From Tyto alba (taxonomy: Eukaryota > Chordata > Aves > Strigiformes > Tytonidae), in the NCBI RefSeq assembly GCF_018691265.1, contig NW_024881329.1, forward strand, positions 1,364,001-1,428,000: a stretch of DNA of 64,000 bases, in the 5' to 3' direction. Below the pieces are notes generated by a model. The model was not told the origin of the DNA, did no database searches, and saw only the letters and a program-made list of their open reading frames with translations. The position numbers and the translations under genes were made by a program. The stretch's first letter is position 1, and each line of letters opens with the position of its first letter. Below, in pieces: positions 26,101-36,400 of this stretch.

Positions 26101-29100
26101 TTGTTTGTGCTGTCTCATTTCACACCAGTCGTGTGCTGTTCTCGGTGACTAGCCTTGCCTGCTCTCTGTTTTCTGAGGTTTATGCAGCTGCTCTGTCTGT
26201 GAGTTTTCCTGGAATACTTGGGATGTTTCCCTCACTTTGTCTCTACATTCAGTATGTGTGTTGGGGTCAGGGGTGTTGGAACATGAAATCTCCTCATACT
26301 GTTTTCTCTGTCATCAGTATGCCATGATCAGCTTCTATTCTGAGAGCATCTACTGGTTATCAGTGATGCTCACCTGTAGGTCAAACCTCTGCTAAAAGAG
26401 GGCTAATTTTATGGGGCGTGAGAAGTGACGCAGAAAGTGAGGTGCCCAGCAAGTCAGTGGAAGGAGCTATGGCTTCAGTCTGGGTTATGCTGCAGTACTT
26501 CATCTGTGTCCTGTTTGATGTCTCTGCTCTTTCCCCTGACTATCTCAGTTGATACTTGATTGCACGCAAGTGAGTGTTTCTGGGTTACCGGTGTTGCTGT
26601 ATTTCTGAGCTTTCTGTCAGGGAATGAAACTATTCTTAGGTCTCCTATGGTAGAATGATCACTGTAAGGTCACCCATTCATGCACTTGACCTATTACTTT
26701 TCCCTGATGTTTGTCCCTTGCTATAATATAGTTGCTATTTCCATAAAGCACCGCTTCCTTAGAAAAATGACAATTCAGTTCTAGAAAAAACAGTTGTCTT
26801 TGCTGGAACTGAAGGTTGCATTTGTTGTGCATGTGGTATGGGTTGTAAACAAAGTTTGCCCTGCTGTTTTCCAGGAGGAGCCACAAAGAAGCTTACAATA
26901 TGCATTTCTGTGTGTCTCTGGAGATTACTGTCCTTTTACCATTTAGTTTCATCTGAATTGAGCATTGCTGCTTAGATTTAACAATAGTGCAGGCTAAGGA
27001 AGGAAGCATAATATTAATCCTGTTTACTTGGCCCTGTTTCATCCAGCTGTTCCTAATACACTTTGGCTTGGATTCATGCCACTTAATTGTTGGGTCTAAA
27101 ATAAGAGGTGGAGAGATGTTTATGTCTAGATGATGACTTCCATCTTAGTGGGAAGAGGTGTCCATCTCTTTCCATTGATCTTAGGGGAAGATGACTGTGA
27201 TGATCTGCCTAACTTTGGTATTTCAGGAGTGCCTAAATGTGGGTTGGATGGAGTCAAGCCTGGTGTTGGAGAGCCCATGAAATGCATGGGTAACCCGTTG
27301 TGCACGCCACCTTTCGCAGCTTTGCTGCTATTTGTGTTAAAGGACACTCTGCTTATACTTTTGTAGAGCTGCTAAAAGCTTGTTTTAAGTTGGATCTATT
27401 TTCCTTCTCTTTTTCTAGTGCAGAGTCTGGTCCTATGCTGCTAGTAATGTGAAGGGTGATGCCTTTTGTTTTGTATCTTGACTAATTGTTGTGCGTAATT
27501 AAGTCTCCTTTAAGGAAGCTTCAGGAAGTGTTAGGAGCTGCTGGCAATGGTAGCAGCTCAACAAGGAGCATTTAGCTGCCATTTGACCTTCAGTGTGGCA
27601 TAGCACTTGCTCCTATCTCAGACTGCAGGTAATGGTTACTCAAACTCAGCCAGAGACCTCAAATAAGGCAGAGCCGTGCCTGCAGGGGCTTTGTCGGGAA
27701 TGGCCAGAGGATGTCAGTAACATCTACAGGCACAAAGATAAAGCTTGGTGTGAAACCTTGTGGATTCCCCCTTTCTCTGAACTTGCTTGTTGTTTGTCAC
27801 TCATTCCGAATCATGCCTCTCTCCTAGACCTCCCTAGCCATTCCCTCCCCCAGTCTGAGCGCTGGAAGTGAGCAGAGAAGCATCATGTCTATCTGAGATT
27901 GTACTAAATAAATGAGCTGGGAGGAAATTCTCCCTAACCTTCCAGTTAATTATACGTGCTTGTGATGTGCCATTCATGCACTGGGTGTCTCTGGGCTATG
28001 CAGAGCTCCAGGCAACATCTAGTCCCTAGAAAGCTGGCACTCTGGGTATGCTTTACGTCACAGCTTGTGGCTGCAGTTTTGTTCTTGTTTCGAAGGGCAT
28101 GGTGTTCCCTTCTAGGTTGGCCACTCAGGATGTGGCCTCCCCACTCCTGAAAATGGAGTGGGGTGGCACTGTGTGGTGAGGCAGCGCTGCGGGTTGCAAG
28201 TAGTGCCTCTCTTGTTCTGTTCCAAGGGTGGTGAATCCCCCAGCCTGATTTTGCTTTATTGCCGTTTCTGAACATCATACCTCTCTCATTGCACTGAGAT
28301 GTGCAGAAGGTCTAAGGGAGGAGAACGTTAGCACAGTAGCTTTGCTACCTTTCCCTAACTGATTGGCTTTTTGCTTTTTCCCTTAGCTGTGACAAGCTTA
28401 CTCTTGCATGCACGCTCAAGTAGATAATTAATCTGTCTCTCAACAGGGTTCTGCTAGCCACAGTATTTTCTTCAATTCCACAGAAAGAGCTACTTTTTCA
28501 TTATGATGCTGGAAGGGTAAAAGGCAGCCTATTCTCTACCTTAAAAATGCCATGATAGAAAGTAAAGCTTTCATTAAACATGCCTGGCTGAATTTATACA
28601 CTTAAGTGTCTCAACTGTGTGACTAATATCCTTTGCAAGAGAAGGAAAGAACACAGCTGTAATAGCCAGCATTTTGTGTTTGGATGGTTAATCAGTAGTA
28701 TTTTCAGTAGTTAATCAGTAGTATAGAAAAATAATTGAATTTATTTCTGGCCTAAATCTATGAAGGAATTATGTCTGTTGCTGTAGGGTAGTTCTCCCCT
28801 TCTTTCCATCTTACAACCATTTAGGAGTGCTGACATCTCAGTGGTTCGCAGGTGATGGTATCCATGTTGTAACTTTCTTTGCTGTTATTAACTTACCTGG
28901 TGGAAGATTTGCAGTATAATACCTGGTGAAACAGCTGACTCGTACCAGGAACCCTTTCCTTTTGGCTTGGCTTTGAGGGGGTATCTGGTTATGCAGAATG
29001 GTATTTTGGCATTAAATAGGTAAACTCGCCAGCAGCTGGAGACATTATTTGGTCCTATCACTTGTTTGTGTGCTTTTTGTCATGGATTTCAGCACACTTT

Positions 29101-30822
29101 TATGGTGCAGAAATGGTGAGATAGGATTTTGTTGGACTCAAGCTGGGATTTGAGCCTACCTGAGGTGGTATTGGTAAGTTTTGGGGATGGTTGGGATATT
29201 AGTCACTCAGTGCTTTACTGAGGGATGTCTGGTAGAAAAAACCCTGGCCCTGGGATTAACTGATTTTATAGATTTCCAGCAGGGATTGTAGTAAGATGAG
29301 TGAAGGTGGATATGTCATGTTCAAGACTGAATAATAGTAGCAATTTTTTTTTTTTTTTTTTCTGAACTGGTTTGATGGCAGCACTCAACTACTGCAACAG
29401 ATAGAAAAAACACACTGCAAATCAGCTGCTGGGTAATAAATTGCTATGCCATGCAGTGCAACACACTTTACAATTAATTGTATGGGAGCTGAATGTTGCC
29501 TTGCTGTAGAGACATAAAATAATTCTGGTCAGCTGTTTGGTGGCTTGTGCATAGGGTTTAGGCTTGCAGCAACCTAAACTGGTCATAAATTAATCACTTA
29601 ACTGTGGCGTGTGGACAAGCGTCATGTTCATAGCCGGCCCTGCCAAAGATTCATTACAGACTTGGTTATAAGTTGATATGTGAAGACAGCTATAGTGTTT
29701 GGCTTGGATAAATACCACAGTCCTGGATCCATGGGAGGGGTGGTTGTGTGCTTGCCCAGACCATTTGGATGTAGGACAGAGGTTCACAGTCTGTGGCAGA
29801 AGACCAGTAGCTGGGAATCATGACAGTGCTGTCATTTCCATTTTATAGAGTCAGAACAGGATGTCTGACCAAGTAAGACGGGAAATGCAGGACTTCTGGA
29901 ACAGTTAAGGTTGCAAACCATGCATCTGGCAACTGTATTGCAGTTTCAAAAAGATGTTTTTAAATCTGCCCCTTGCCTTGACTTGGAAAGTTTTAACACT
30001 CAATTACATGCCGGCACTAATATGAGTTACAAGACCTGACGCTGGATTCTGTTTATTCCTCCTCCATTTTCGGTCTGTAGGGGTTGTTTCACTTCCATGG
30101 AGGCAGAAGCTTACACGTTACTGGCGCTAACCCATGTGGCAGGCTGCAGCTGCCATTGGGAAGGAAGGGTTACTTGTGTAAGCACGCAGATAAACCAGGG
30201 TGGCTGCAGTGCCTGTGGCCCGAGCCCGCGGCTGTCTGGTGGCATGATCGCCCGTGTGTTGGTGCGCTCAGGAGCCTGCACGGGGCTGGCGGAGGCAGAC
30301 CCATGAGGCTGCTTTACTTCGTGCAGACGTTCTGTGCGAAATACGCTGTAGAGATTTGAAGGTGTTACAGTGATTAGCTAAATGGGAACTCGAATGACAA
30401 AACGATCCTGTTATGCTGCTTAGGCTTGGCAGAAGGAGAGGTGTCGGGGTGCTGCTGCAGTGCGTTTCAGAGCTGTGGGAGTTTGTGACAGCGGAGCAGG
30501 TGTGAACACTCCAGATCATGACTAAGTGATGTCTCGGCTGATGAAGAGTGCTGTTTTATTCCTTTCCCTTCAATGTTTTCTTCCAAATCTAATTTGCCTC
30601 AATTATGTATTTTTCTCTCTTATTTACAGTTACTGATGGCTTGCAGTTTTGTGTCAGCCTGTTCCTGTTACAGGCATGAAGAGGAGGGAATTAGTCTTTG
30701 CTCTGCTGGTTATCAGAGACCCTGCAGCATTAAGGCACTGCACAAGGAAAGAGAGCTTTTGTCCTTGCGAGCGTGTCCTCTGAGTAGAAGAAGATGGGCA
30801 GGGAGTGTCTCTAGCATACCTG

Positions 30823-30880
30823 GAGCTGGGAATGGAGCCCGGGATTCCTGAGCACTCAATCCAGCTTTCCAGCTACTGAG
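30823..30880 (-). repeat. MIR-like SINE fragment (5' half)
   Basis: On the plus strand, GAGCCCGGGATTCCTGAG and CACTCAATCCAGC, then CCAGCTACTGAG, match the reverse complement of the tRNA-related half of MIR (which carries the AGTCCCGGCTCTG-type B-box region). It is old and diverged; edges are approximate. Confidence 0.5.
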
Positions 30881-31632
30881 GGGGGCACACAGGCTTCTGT
30901 GGCACTCTTTGCTGGCCTGCTGATTTTTTAGCTTTGCTGTGTTACATATTTTAGCTGGCTGCTCTCTGGAAATAGCTGTTCTGTTGTGGCTATTCAGCTG
31001 GGGAATTTTTGAACTCGTGTGTGCAAATAAATGGAATGAAAATAAGTTCCTAGTAGAAGCTGGGATTCTCTTCCTGCTGCTTGGGGATGTATCTGGATTG
31101 ACGTGAAGTCTGGAGGAGGAAGGTTTACAAATGTCTTGCTTTGCTTTACAAATCTGCCCCAGGCTGCAGATTTGACTGTTTTTAAAAAATGTATTTCAGT
31201 ATTGAATTCCCATACAGAGAGGCCATTAATGCAGCTGAGATCTGTTTTCTTCATGCCCTTTAACAGTTAAGGAAAACCAGAAAAGAGTAGGGTGAGGAAG
31301 ATCTCTTAAAGGATATTTCTTGCCCTTTTGACTTACACCCATTTCTTTTGAAAAGTACTGACAACTCATTGCTTAATCTACATAGGTTTACTGACCACTT
31401 CTCAATGCACTGCATCAAGGGATTTGAAACAGCTAGGCCAAGTCATTAAGAATAGATGCTCCTTCATTACAATTGGAATTTCCCACTGCCTCTCAAAGGT
31501 TTGTGAGTATCCATAGGCAGGAGATAAGCTTGACTTCTAGATAAACAGAGCTATACTTACTAGATGAGACTTTTAAGTCATTCTTACTTTCTTCATCCAA
31601 GGATACATAACTAAAACCAACCACTTGCTCTT

Positions 31633-31637
31633 TTGAG
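31633..31637. repeat. left target-site duplication (TTGAG) of the compound ERV element
   Basis: TTGAG directly precedes the opening TG of the left LTR. The identical pentamer at 33397-33401 directly follows the closing CA of the right LTR. No copy follows the left LTR's own end at 32757. Confidence 0.8.
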
Positions 31638-32757
31638 TGTATTGTGTTTGTGTGGCGAGGCTTTGGTACTGGGGGGGGGGCTTACAGGGGTGGCTTCTGT
31701 GAGAAGCTGCTGGGAGCTTCTCCCATGTCTGATGGAGCCAGTGCCAGCCAGCTCCAAAACAGACCTGCCGCTGGCCAAGGCTGAGCCCATCAGCAGTGGT
31801 GGCAGTGCCTCTGGCATAGCATATTTAAAAAGGGTTAAAGAACCTGCTCAGCTGCAGCTGGAGAATAGAGGAGTGAGAATGTGAGAGAAACGGCTCTGCA
31901 GCCACCCAGGTCCGTGGAGCAGGAGGGGCAGGAGGTGCTCCAGGCGCCAGAGCAGATTCCCCCGCGGCCCGTGGTGCAGAGCACGGGGAGGCAGGCTGTG
32001 CCCGGCACCCAGGGAGGTCAAGGGGGGAGCAGATTCCACCCGCAGCCCGGGGGGGACCCCACGCCGGAGCAGGGGGATGTGCCCCGAGGAAGCTGTGACC
32101 CCGTGGGAAGCCCACACGGGAGCAGGCTCCTGGCAGGACCTGTGCCCCCGTGCAGAGAGGAGCCCACGCTGGAGCAGGTTTGCTGGCAGGACCGGTGACC
32201 CCACGGGGACCCACGCTGGAGCAGCCTGTTCCTGAGGGACTGCACCCCGTGGGAGGGATCCACGCTGGAGCACTTGGTGAAGAGCCCATGGGAAGGACTC
32301 CTGTTGGAGAAGTTCGTGGAGGACTGTTTCCTGTGGGACGGAGCCCACGGTGGAGCAGGGGAGGAGTGTGAAGAGTCCTCCCCCTGAGGAGGAAGGAGCG
32401 GCAGAAACAAGAGGTGATGATCTGACTGCAACCTCCATCCCCTGCCCCCCTGTGCTGCTGGGGGGGAGGACGGTGAGAAATTGGGAGTAAAATTAAGCCC
32501 AGGAAGAAGGGGAGGATGGGGAGAAAGTGTTTTTAAGATGTGGTTTTATTTATCATTATCCAACTCTGGTTTGATTGCTAATAAACTAATTTTTCCCAGG
32601 TTGAGTCTGTTTTATCCGTGACGGTAATTGCTGAGTGATCTCTCCCTGTCCTTACCTCAACCCACGAGCTTTTTGTTTTATTCCCTCTCCCCTGTGCAGT
32701 TGAGGAGAGGAGTGATAGAGCAGCTTTTGTGGGTACCAGCCAGGTCAACCCACCACA
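31638..32757 (+). mobile_element. LTR (copy B), left LTR of a compound ERV element
   Basis: A 1,120-bp LTR of the same family as copy A at 5731-6805, opening TGTATTGTG and closing CAACCCACCACA. It carries a TATTTAA box (31822-31828), the tandem GGAGCAG core (about 32060-32370), and an intact AATAAA at 32580-32585 followed by U5-like CTCTCCCTGTCCTTACCTC. Its 393-bp core (31880-32272) is almost identical to copy A, while the 5' and 3' parts are clearly more diverged. Unlike copy A it has no target duplication of its own at its right end. Its right-hand partner is the element at 32785-33396. Confidence 0.85.
32060..32370 (+). repeat. minisatellite-like tandem core of LTR copy B
   Basis: The same CACGCTGGAGCAG-type array as in copy A, about seven diverged units spaced about 40-53 bp apart. 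The long frames reported here on both strands are by-products of the stop-poor GC-rich repeats. Confidence 0.7.
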
Positions 32758-32784
32758 GTCCTTTTTGGTGACGCCGAAGGGGAC
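32758..32784 (+). mobile_element. 27-bp remnant of ERV internal region (possible PBS joined to PPT)
   Basis: Between the two LTRs lie only 27 bases. TGGTGACGCCGA (32766-32777) matches 11 of the first 12 bases of a tRNA-Trp primer-binding site as used by avian retroviruses, with eight bases between it and the left LTR. It runs directly into the purine tract GAAGGGGA (32776-32783), one base before the right LTR. This is where a primer-binding site and a polypurine tract should sit if everything between had been deleted. No gag, pol or env sequence remains. The tRNA assignment is tentative because the match fades after 12 bases. Confidence 0.5.
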
Positions 32785-33396
32785 TGTATTGGGTCTGGCT
32801 GAGACGGAGTTAATTTTTCCCACAGCAGCCCTCATAGTGCCGTGCGCTGTGGTGGTGGCTGGAAGGGTGTTGATAACCCACCAGCGTGCTGGCTGCTGCT
32901 GAGCAGTGCTGGCACAGCATCAAGGCGCGCTCCCCAACATGCCCCCCGCACCAGTGGGCTGGGGGTGGGCAAGGTCCTGGGAGGGGACACAGCCAGGACG
33001 GCTGACCCAAAGCGACCAAAGGGATATTCCATACTGCATGATGTCTGCTTAGCAATAAAAGCGAAGAGAAAGGTGGAGGAACAGGGTCATTTGTTATTAT
33101 GTTGTTTGTCTTCCGGAGCAACCGCTGTGTGTACTGAAGTCCTGTTTCCTGGGAACTGGCTGGATGTCACCTGCTGATAAGAAGTAGAGGATAAATCTTT
33201 TGTTTTCCTTTGCTTCCCCTGATGACTTTTGCTTTTGCTTTATTAAACTTCCTTTATCTTGACCCATGTTTTTTTTTTTTGTTTTTTTTTTTTTTTTTTT
33301 TTTTTCCTGTCTTATTTTCTCCCTGTCCTGCTGAGGAGGGGAGCGATAGAGTGGCTTGGTGGGCACCTGGTGTCCAGCCAAGGTCAACCCTCCACA
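32785..33396 (+). mobile_element. second, unlike LTR: right end of the compound ERV element
   Basis: A 612-bp segment opens TGTATTGGGTCTGGC and closes CAACCCTCCACA. The U3-like part is unrelated to copies A and B, but the last 90 or so bases (CTCCCTGTCCTGCTGAGGAGGGG...GTCAACC) are clearly related to their ends. It contains CAATAAAAGC near 33052-33061, further ATAAA/TTAAA sequences downstream, and a T12-G-T24 run (33269-33305) that interrupts the U5-like end. The TTGAG duplication follows immediately, so this LTR closes the same integration that the left LTR opens. From memory the body resembles an abundant bird LTR type; no family name is assigned. Confidence 0.75.
33269..33305 (+). repeat. 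poly-T tract inside the right LTR
   Basis: T12, one G, then T24, between GACCCATG and CCTGTC. This homopolymer expansion splits the U5-like region; its length is likely to be uncertain in any assembly. Confidence 0.85.
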
Positions 33397-33401
33397 TTGA
33401 G
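33397..33401. repeat. right target-site duplication (TTGAG) of the compound ERV element
   Basis: Exact match to 31633-31637, directly after the terminal CA at 33396. Confidence 0.8.
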
Positions 33402-36400
33402 GCATTTAGATTTTCAAAGATGGATGGTCTTATTCGAGTGTGTAACTTAAGCAGCATTCCATATGCTGGATCTAGCTGATGTACGAAGTAGACAGTGAGG
33501 ACTCTTGAAGACTTAACATTTGAGCATCAAACCGGTACCTGATTTTTCAGGTAATTATATAACAGTGCTACACATGTGAGAACAAGCACTGCCCCATCTG
33601 TATATAAAAATATTTTTCCTAGTAACCTTAAGTTTTAGATTGTTAGGAAAGTGTATGTTAATGTTCACTTTTTGTCTAGCCAGAATGCTTACAGAAAACA
33701 CTAACATTCGCCTTAAAGCCATTTTTGGCAGAATTTCCTGTAAAGAACCCAAGCAATGTATCTGGTTGGAGGACAGGACATTGTATCTTAGCATATATGT
33801 CTTCATGCCTGCTGAAGTGTTGCCTAATACTGCAAGTAAAACACTGGACCAGTGGCCAAAGATTTATCTTTATTTAGCCTGACTTCCACTTACTGTGCCT
33901 GCTTATTTCTAACCCGGTGGTGTCCCTTTAATGTGTTTCAAAAACAAGTATTTCTATGTCTTAACAAGGAAAATAATTCAAATGTCACTGAGGTAGAACA
34001 ATTAAAATATACTGCTTTGTATAATTTCTTTCAGTCCATTTAAAAAAAGCATTTTGGAAGAGATATCAAACCTTTTGTGTTATAGGAGTTTTGAAGAGAT
34101 AACTCACTTCTGGGGCTTGGGATAAGATTTCCTTGGGTTCAGGTTGGCCCAAATTGCTCTCTGCAGAGCAGCTTGCATCTTCCAAGCGTGTAGCACTGGC
34201 CCTTTGCAACAAAGGCAGTGTGAATTAGGCCACTGGCCTCTGTGTGTGCACTGATGTTGGACAGTTAATTTGTATTAGGAGTGCATTTTTGGAAGCTAAT
34301 TCTCCTGATTGTCCTGCCGTACAGCACTTAAATTTGGATAACGGAGTAGCTTCAGAGTGTGTAGTTGGTTCATTTTTAGATAAAACTAAACTGGAAGCTT
34401 TATTCCAGGAGCACATATGATGTTCATAATCTAATCCAAAGTACCCCGTCCCAAAATGCTAATGATGTAGATGATGGGCGCTCTTGGGAACAGTATTTGC
34501 TTTACAGGTTTGATCCTACTGGGCTGCGTTTGGACAGTTTACATCTGCTACTGGTGGATGGGAATAACTTGGGTGAGGCTAGTGGTGCTGCCTTTAGACT
34601 GTGGGTGAGGGGAATGAAAGTGCTGTGAACAAACAGTGTGTAGAGTGAAAGGAGAAGGCATGATGCTTCTTACATCCATGCTTAAGGAAGGTTGGGGATC
34701 CGAAGGCTGGGTACAGCCTTGGCCACAGAGGCCATGAGATGGAGCTCAGGATCCTGAGTGGAGGAAAGAAGACAAAAAGCAGGATTGTGGTCATGGACTT
34801 GAAGTGCCAATAATCCTAGAGCTAAGCAGGGTTTTGGTTATAGATATCGAGCACCCAGAGAACATTAGACTGAAAACTAAATTGATAAAACCTTTAAACT
34901 ACTGGAATAGATTTCTCCTTTGTAATATGTTCATATTCGTGTGCAGTTCATAATTTTCTTGGGAACACTGTTCTTTTACTAGTTTCTGACAGAAAAACCT
35001 GTTAGAGTTTGGGACAAAAGATGTGCCTTATTGGGGTCGGATGCATGTGAAAGAGGGTGCAGACTCTGGCAGTTGCTAGGTTACACTTATGTGCTCACAT
35101 AAAAAAATAAATCCTTATATGTTGGGAGTGTCATATGATAGGTCAAAATATTTCTCTTGGTGCATGATGTCAGTCGCTGCTATTCTGTAATGAGTAGATC
35201 GTGTGGTTAATTTTTTATGTGATTGGCATTAGTTGAACTCAGCTCTGAGTCAGTATAATATATGCAAATCTTTCTCGATTCACACACTGAAAGTGAATCA
35301 TGCATTTTTCTTCTGGGAATTTGCATTTCTTACAAACTACAATAGGAATAGCAGCCATTCTGAATAAAGCAGATCTATTTTTATTAAAAGGAATGTAAAT
35401 TGGATGTCTTGTTCAAAACTTTTGAAATGTGCTATATAGAACACGTTTCATTCTCTGTCCTAGCATTAATACGAATCAGCATAGGAATCCTGGTTTTAAC
35501 CGTATGTCTGTATTACTGCTATTTGCATCTCTATTCAGGAATTTTAGGCTAAGGTGAGGGCCAGCTTGCATCCTTTACCCCGACGAGAAGATGCAACAGT
35601 ACGTGGAAGGCAGAGTCTTAAACGGTCTTATCTCTGAATAGTCTTTCATCACACGCTATTGTCCTTGAAAGTCTGTTCTGTGTACTCACTGGAAAAGTTG
35701 CTAAAAGTTAATCTTTAACATTCAGGATATTGGGGAGTAACTGAGCAGTCCTGCTCCCCCAGTTGAAATGAGCTGCTGTTCTCTCAGTGTGAGTCTCTGG
35801 CTTGCACTGTGTGGGGATAACTGGAATGTCTTCCAAACCCAACTCTTCATTGTCCACGTGTCTGTCCTGGTTGATGTCCTGTGAGAAGCCTGTGGTTTCT
35901 CTGTGCAGTCTTGTACCTTTTTTATTTTTGGGTTCAGCCCTGTGATGATGCTACTGTGCCAGTTGTTGCGTATTTAAGCTAAGAGCCACATGAGGAAATA
36001 CCTATAGGTTATGCCACTGATAAAACAGTGGATTTTACCTCCTCTGGGACTTCTGAGCTTTTGTTCTCCTTTATGGGCTTGATATCTGTCTGGAATCACA
36101 CGTGGTGCTGGGAGAGCAGTAATGGAGCAGACACAAAACCATTAAAAAACATGGTTTTGTCTTACAAGGGGGTGTTTTAACTTTACCATAGGCTGCACAT
36201 CTTTTACTTTCTTGCTGCTTCTAAATCAGATGGTATTTTCTTGCTCTTAGTAATATCATTTGGCTTTGAAATTCACCTGCTGCAAGGCTGAAGCTGTAGT
36301 GAATCTCTTTGGAAACTATCATGCCTCTCCTTGCTTACTGCATCTAGTAAAATAGGAAATAAAACCCTGACTAGTGAGCTGTGTATGCTGGGGCTCTTGA

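Larger units (their letters stand above)
13850..31632. other. long noncoding stretch, presumed first intron of TSPAN4
   Basis: No coding exon, RNA gene or young repeat was recognised. All frames over 60 codons lack domain signatures. The plus strand is T/G-rich, with T runs at 22939-22957 (T19) and 29344-29361 (T18), the skew expected of a plus-strand transcription unit. Contents worth noting: a diverged tandem duplication near 20058-20159, a hairpin at 19989-20012, TG/TA-rich simple sequence near 18440-18490 and 23215-23250, and a MIR-like piece at 30823-30880. Tetraspanin N-terminal exon sequence was looked for by eye and not found. Confidence 0.4.

Noticed and set aside
32758..33396. Treating the right LTR as a separate solo insertion
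   Set aside because: No duplication brackets it alone, whereas TTGAG brackets the pair from 31638 to 33396. It is therefore described as one compound element.
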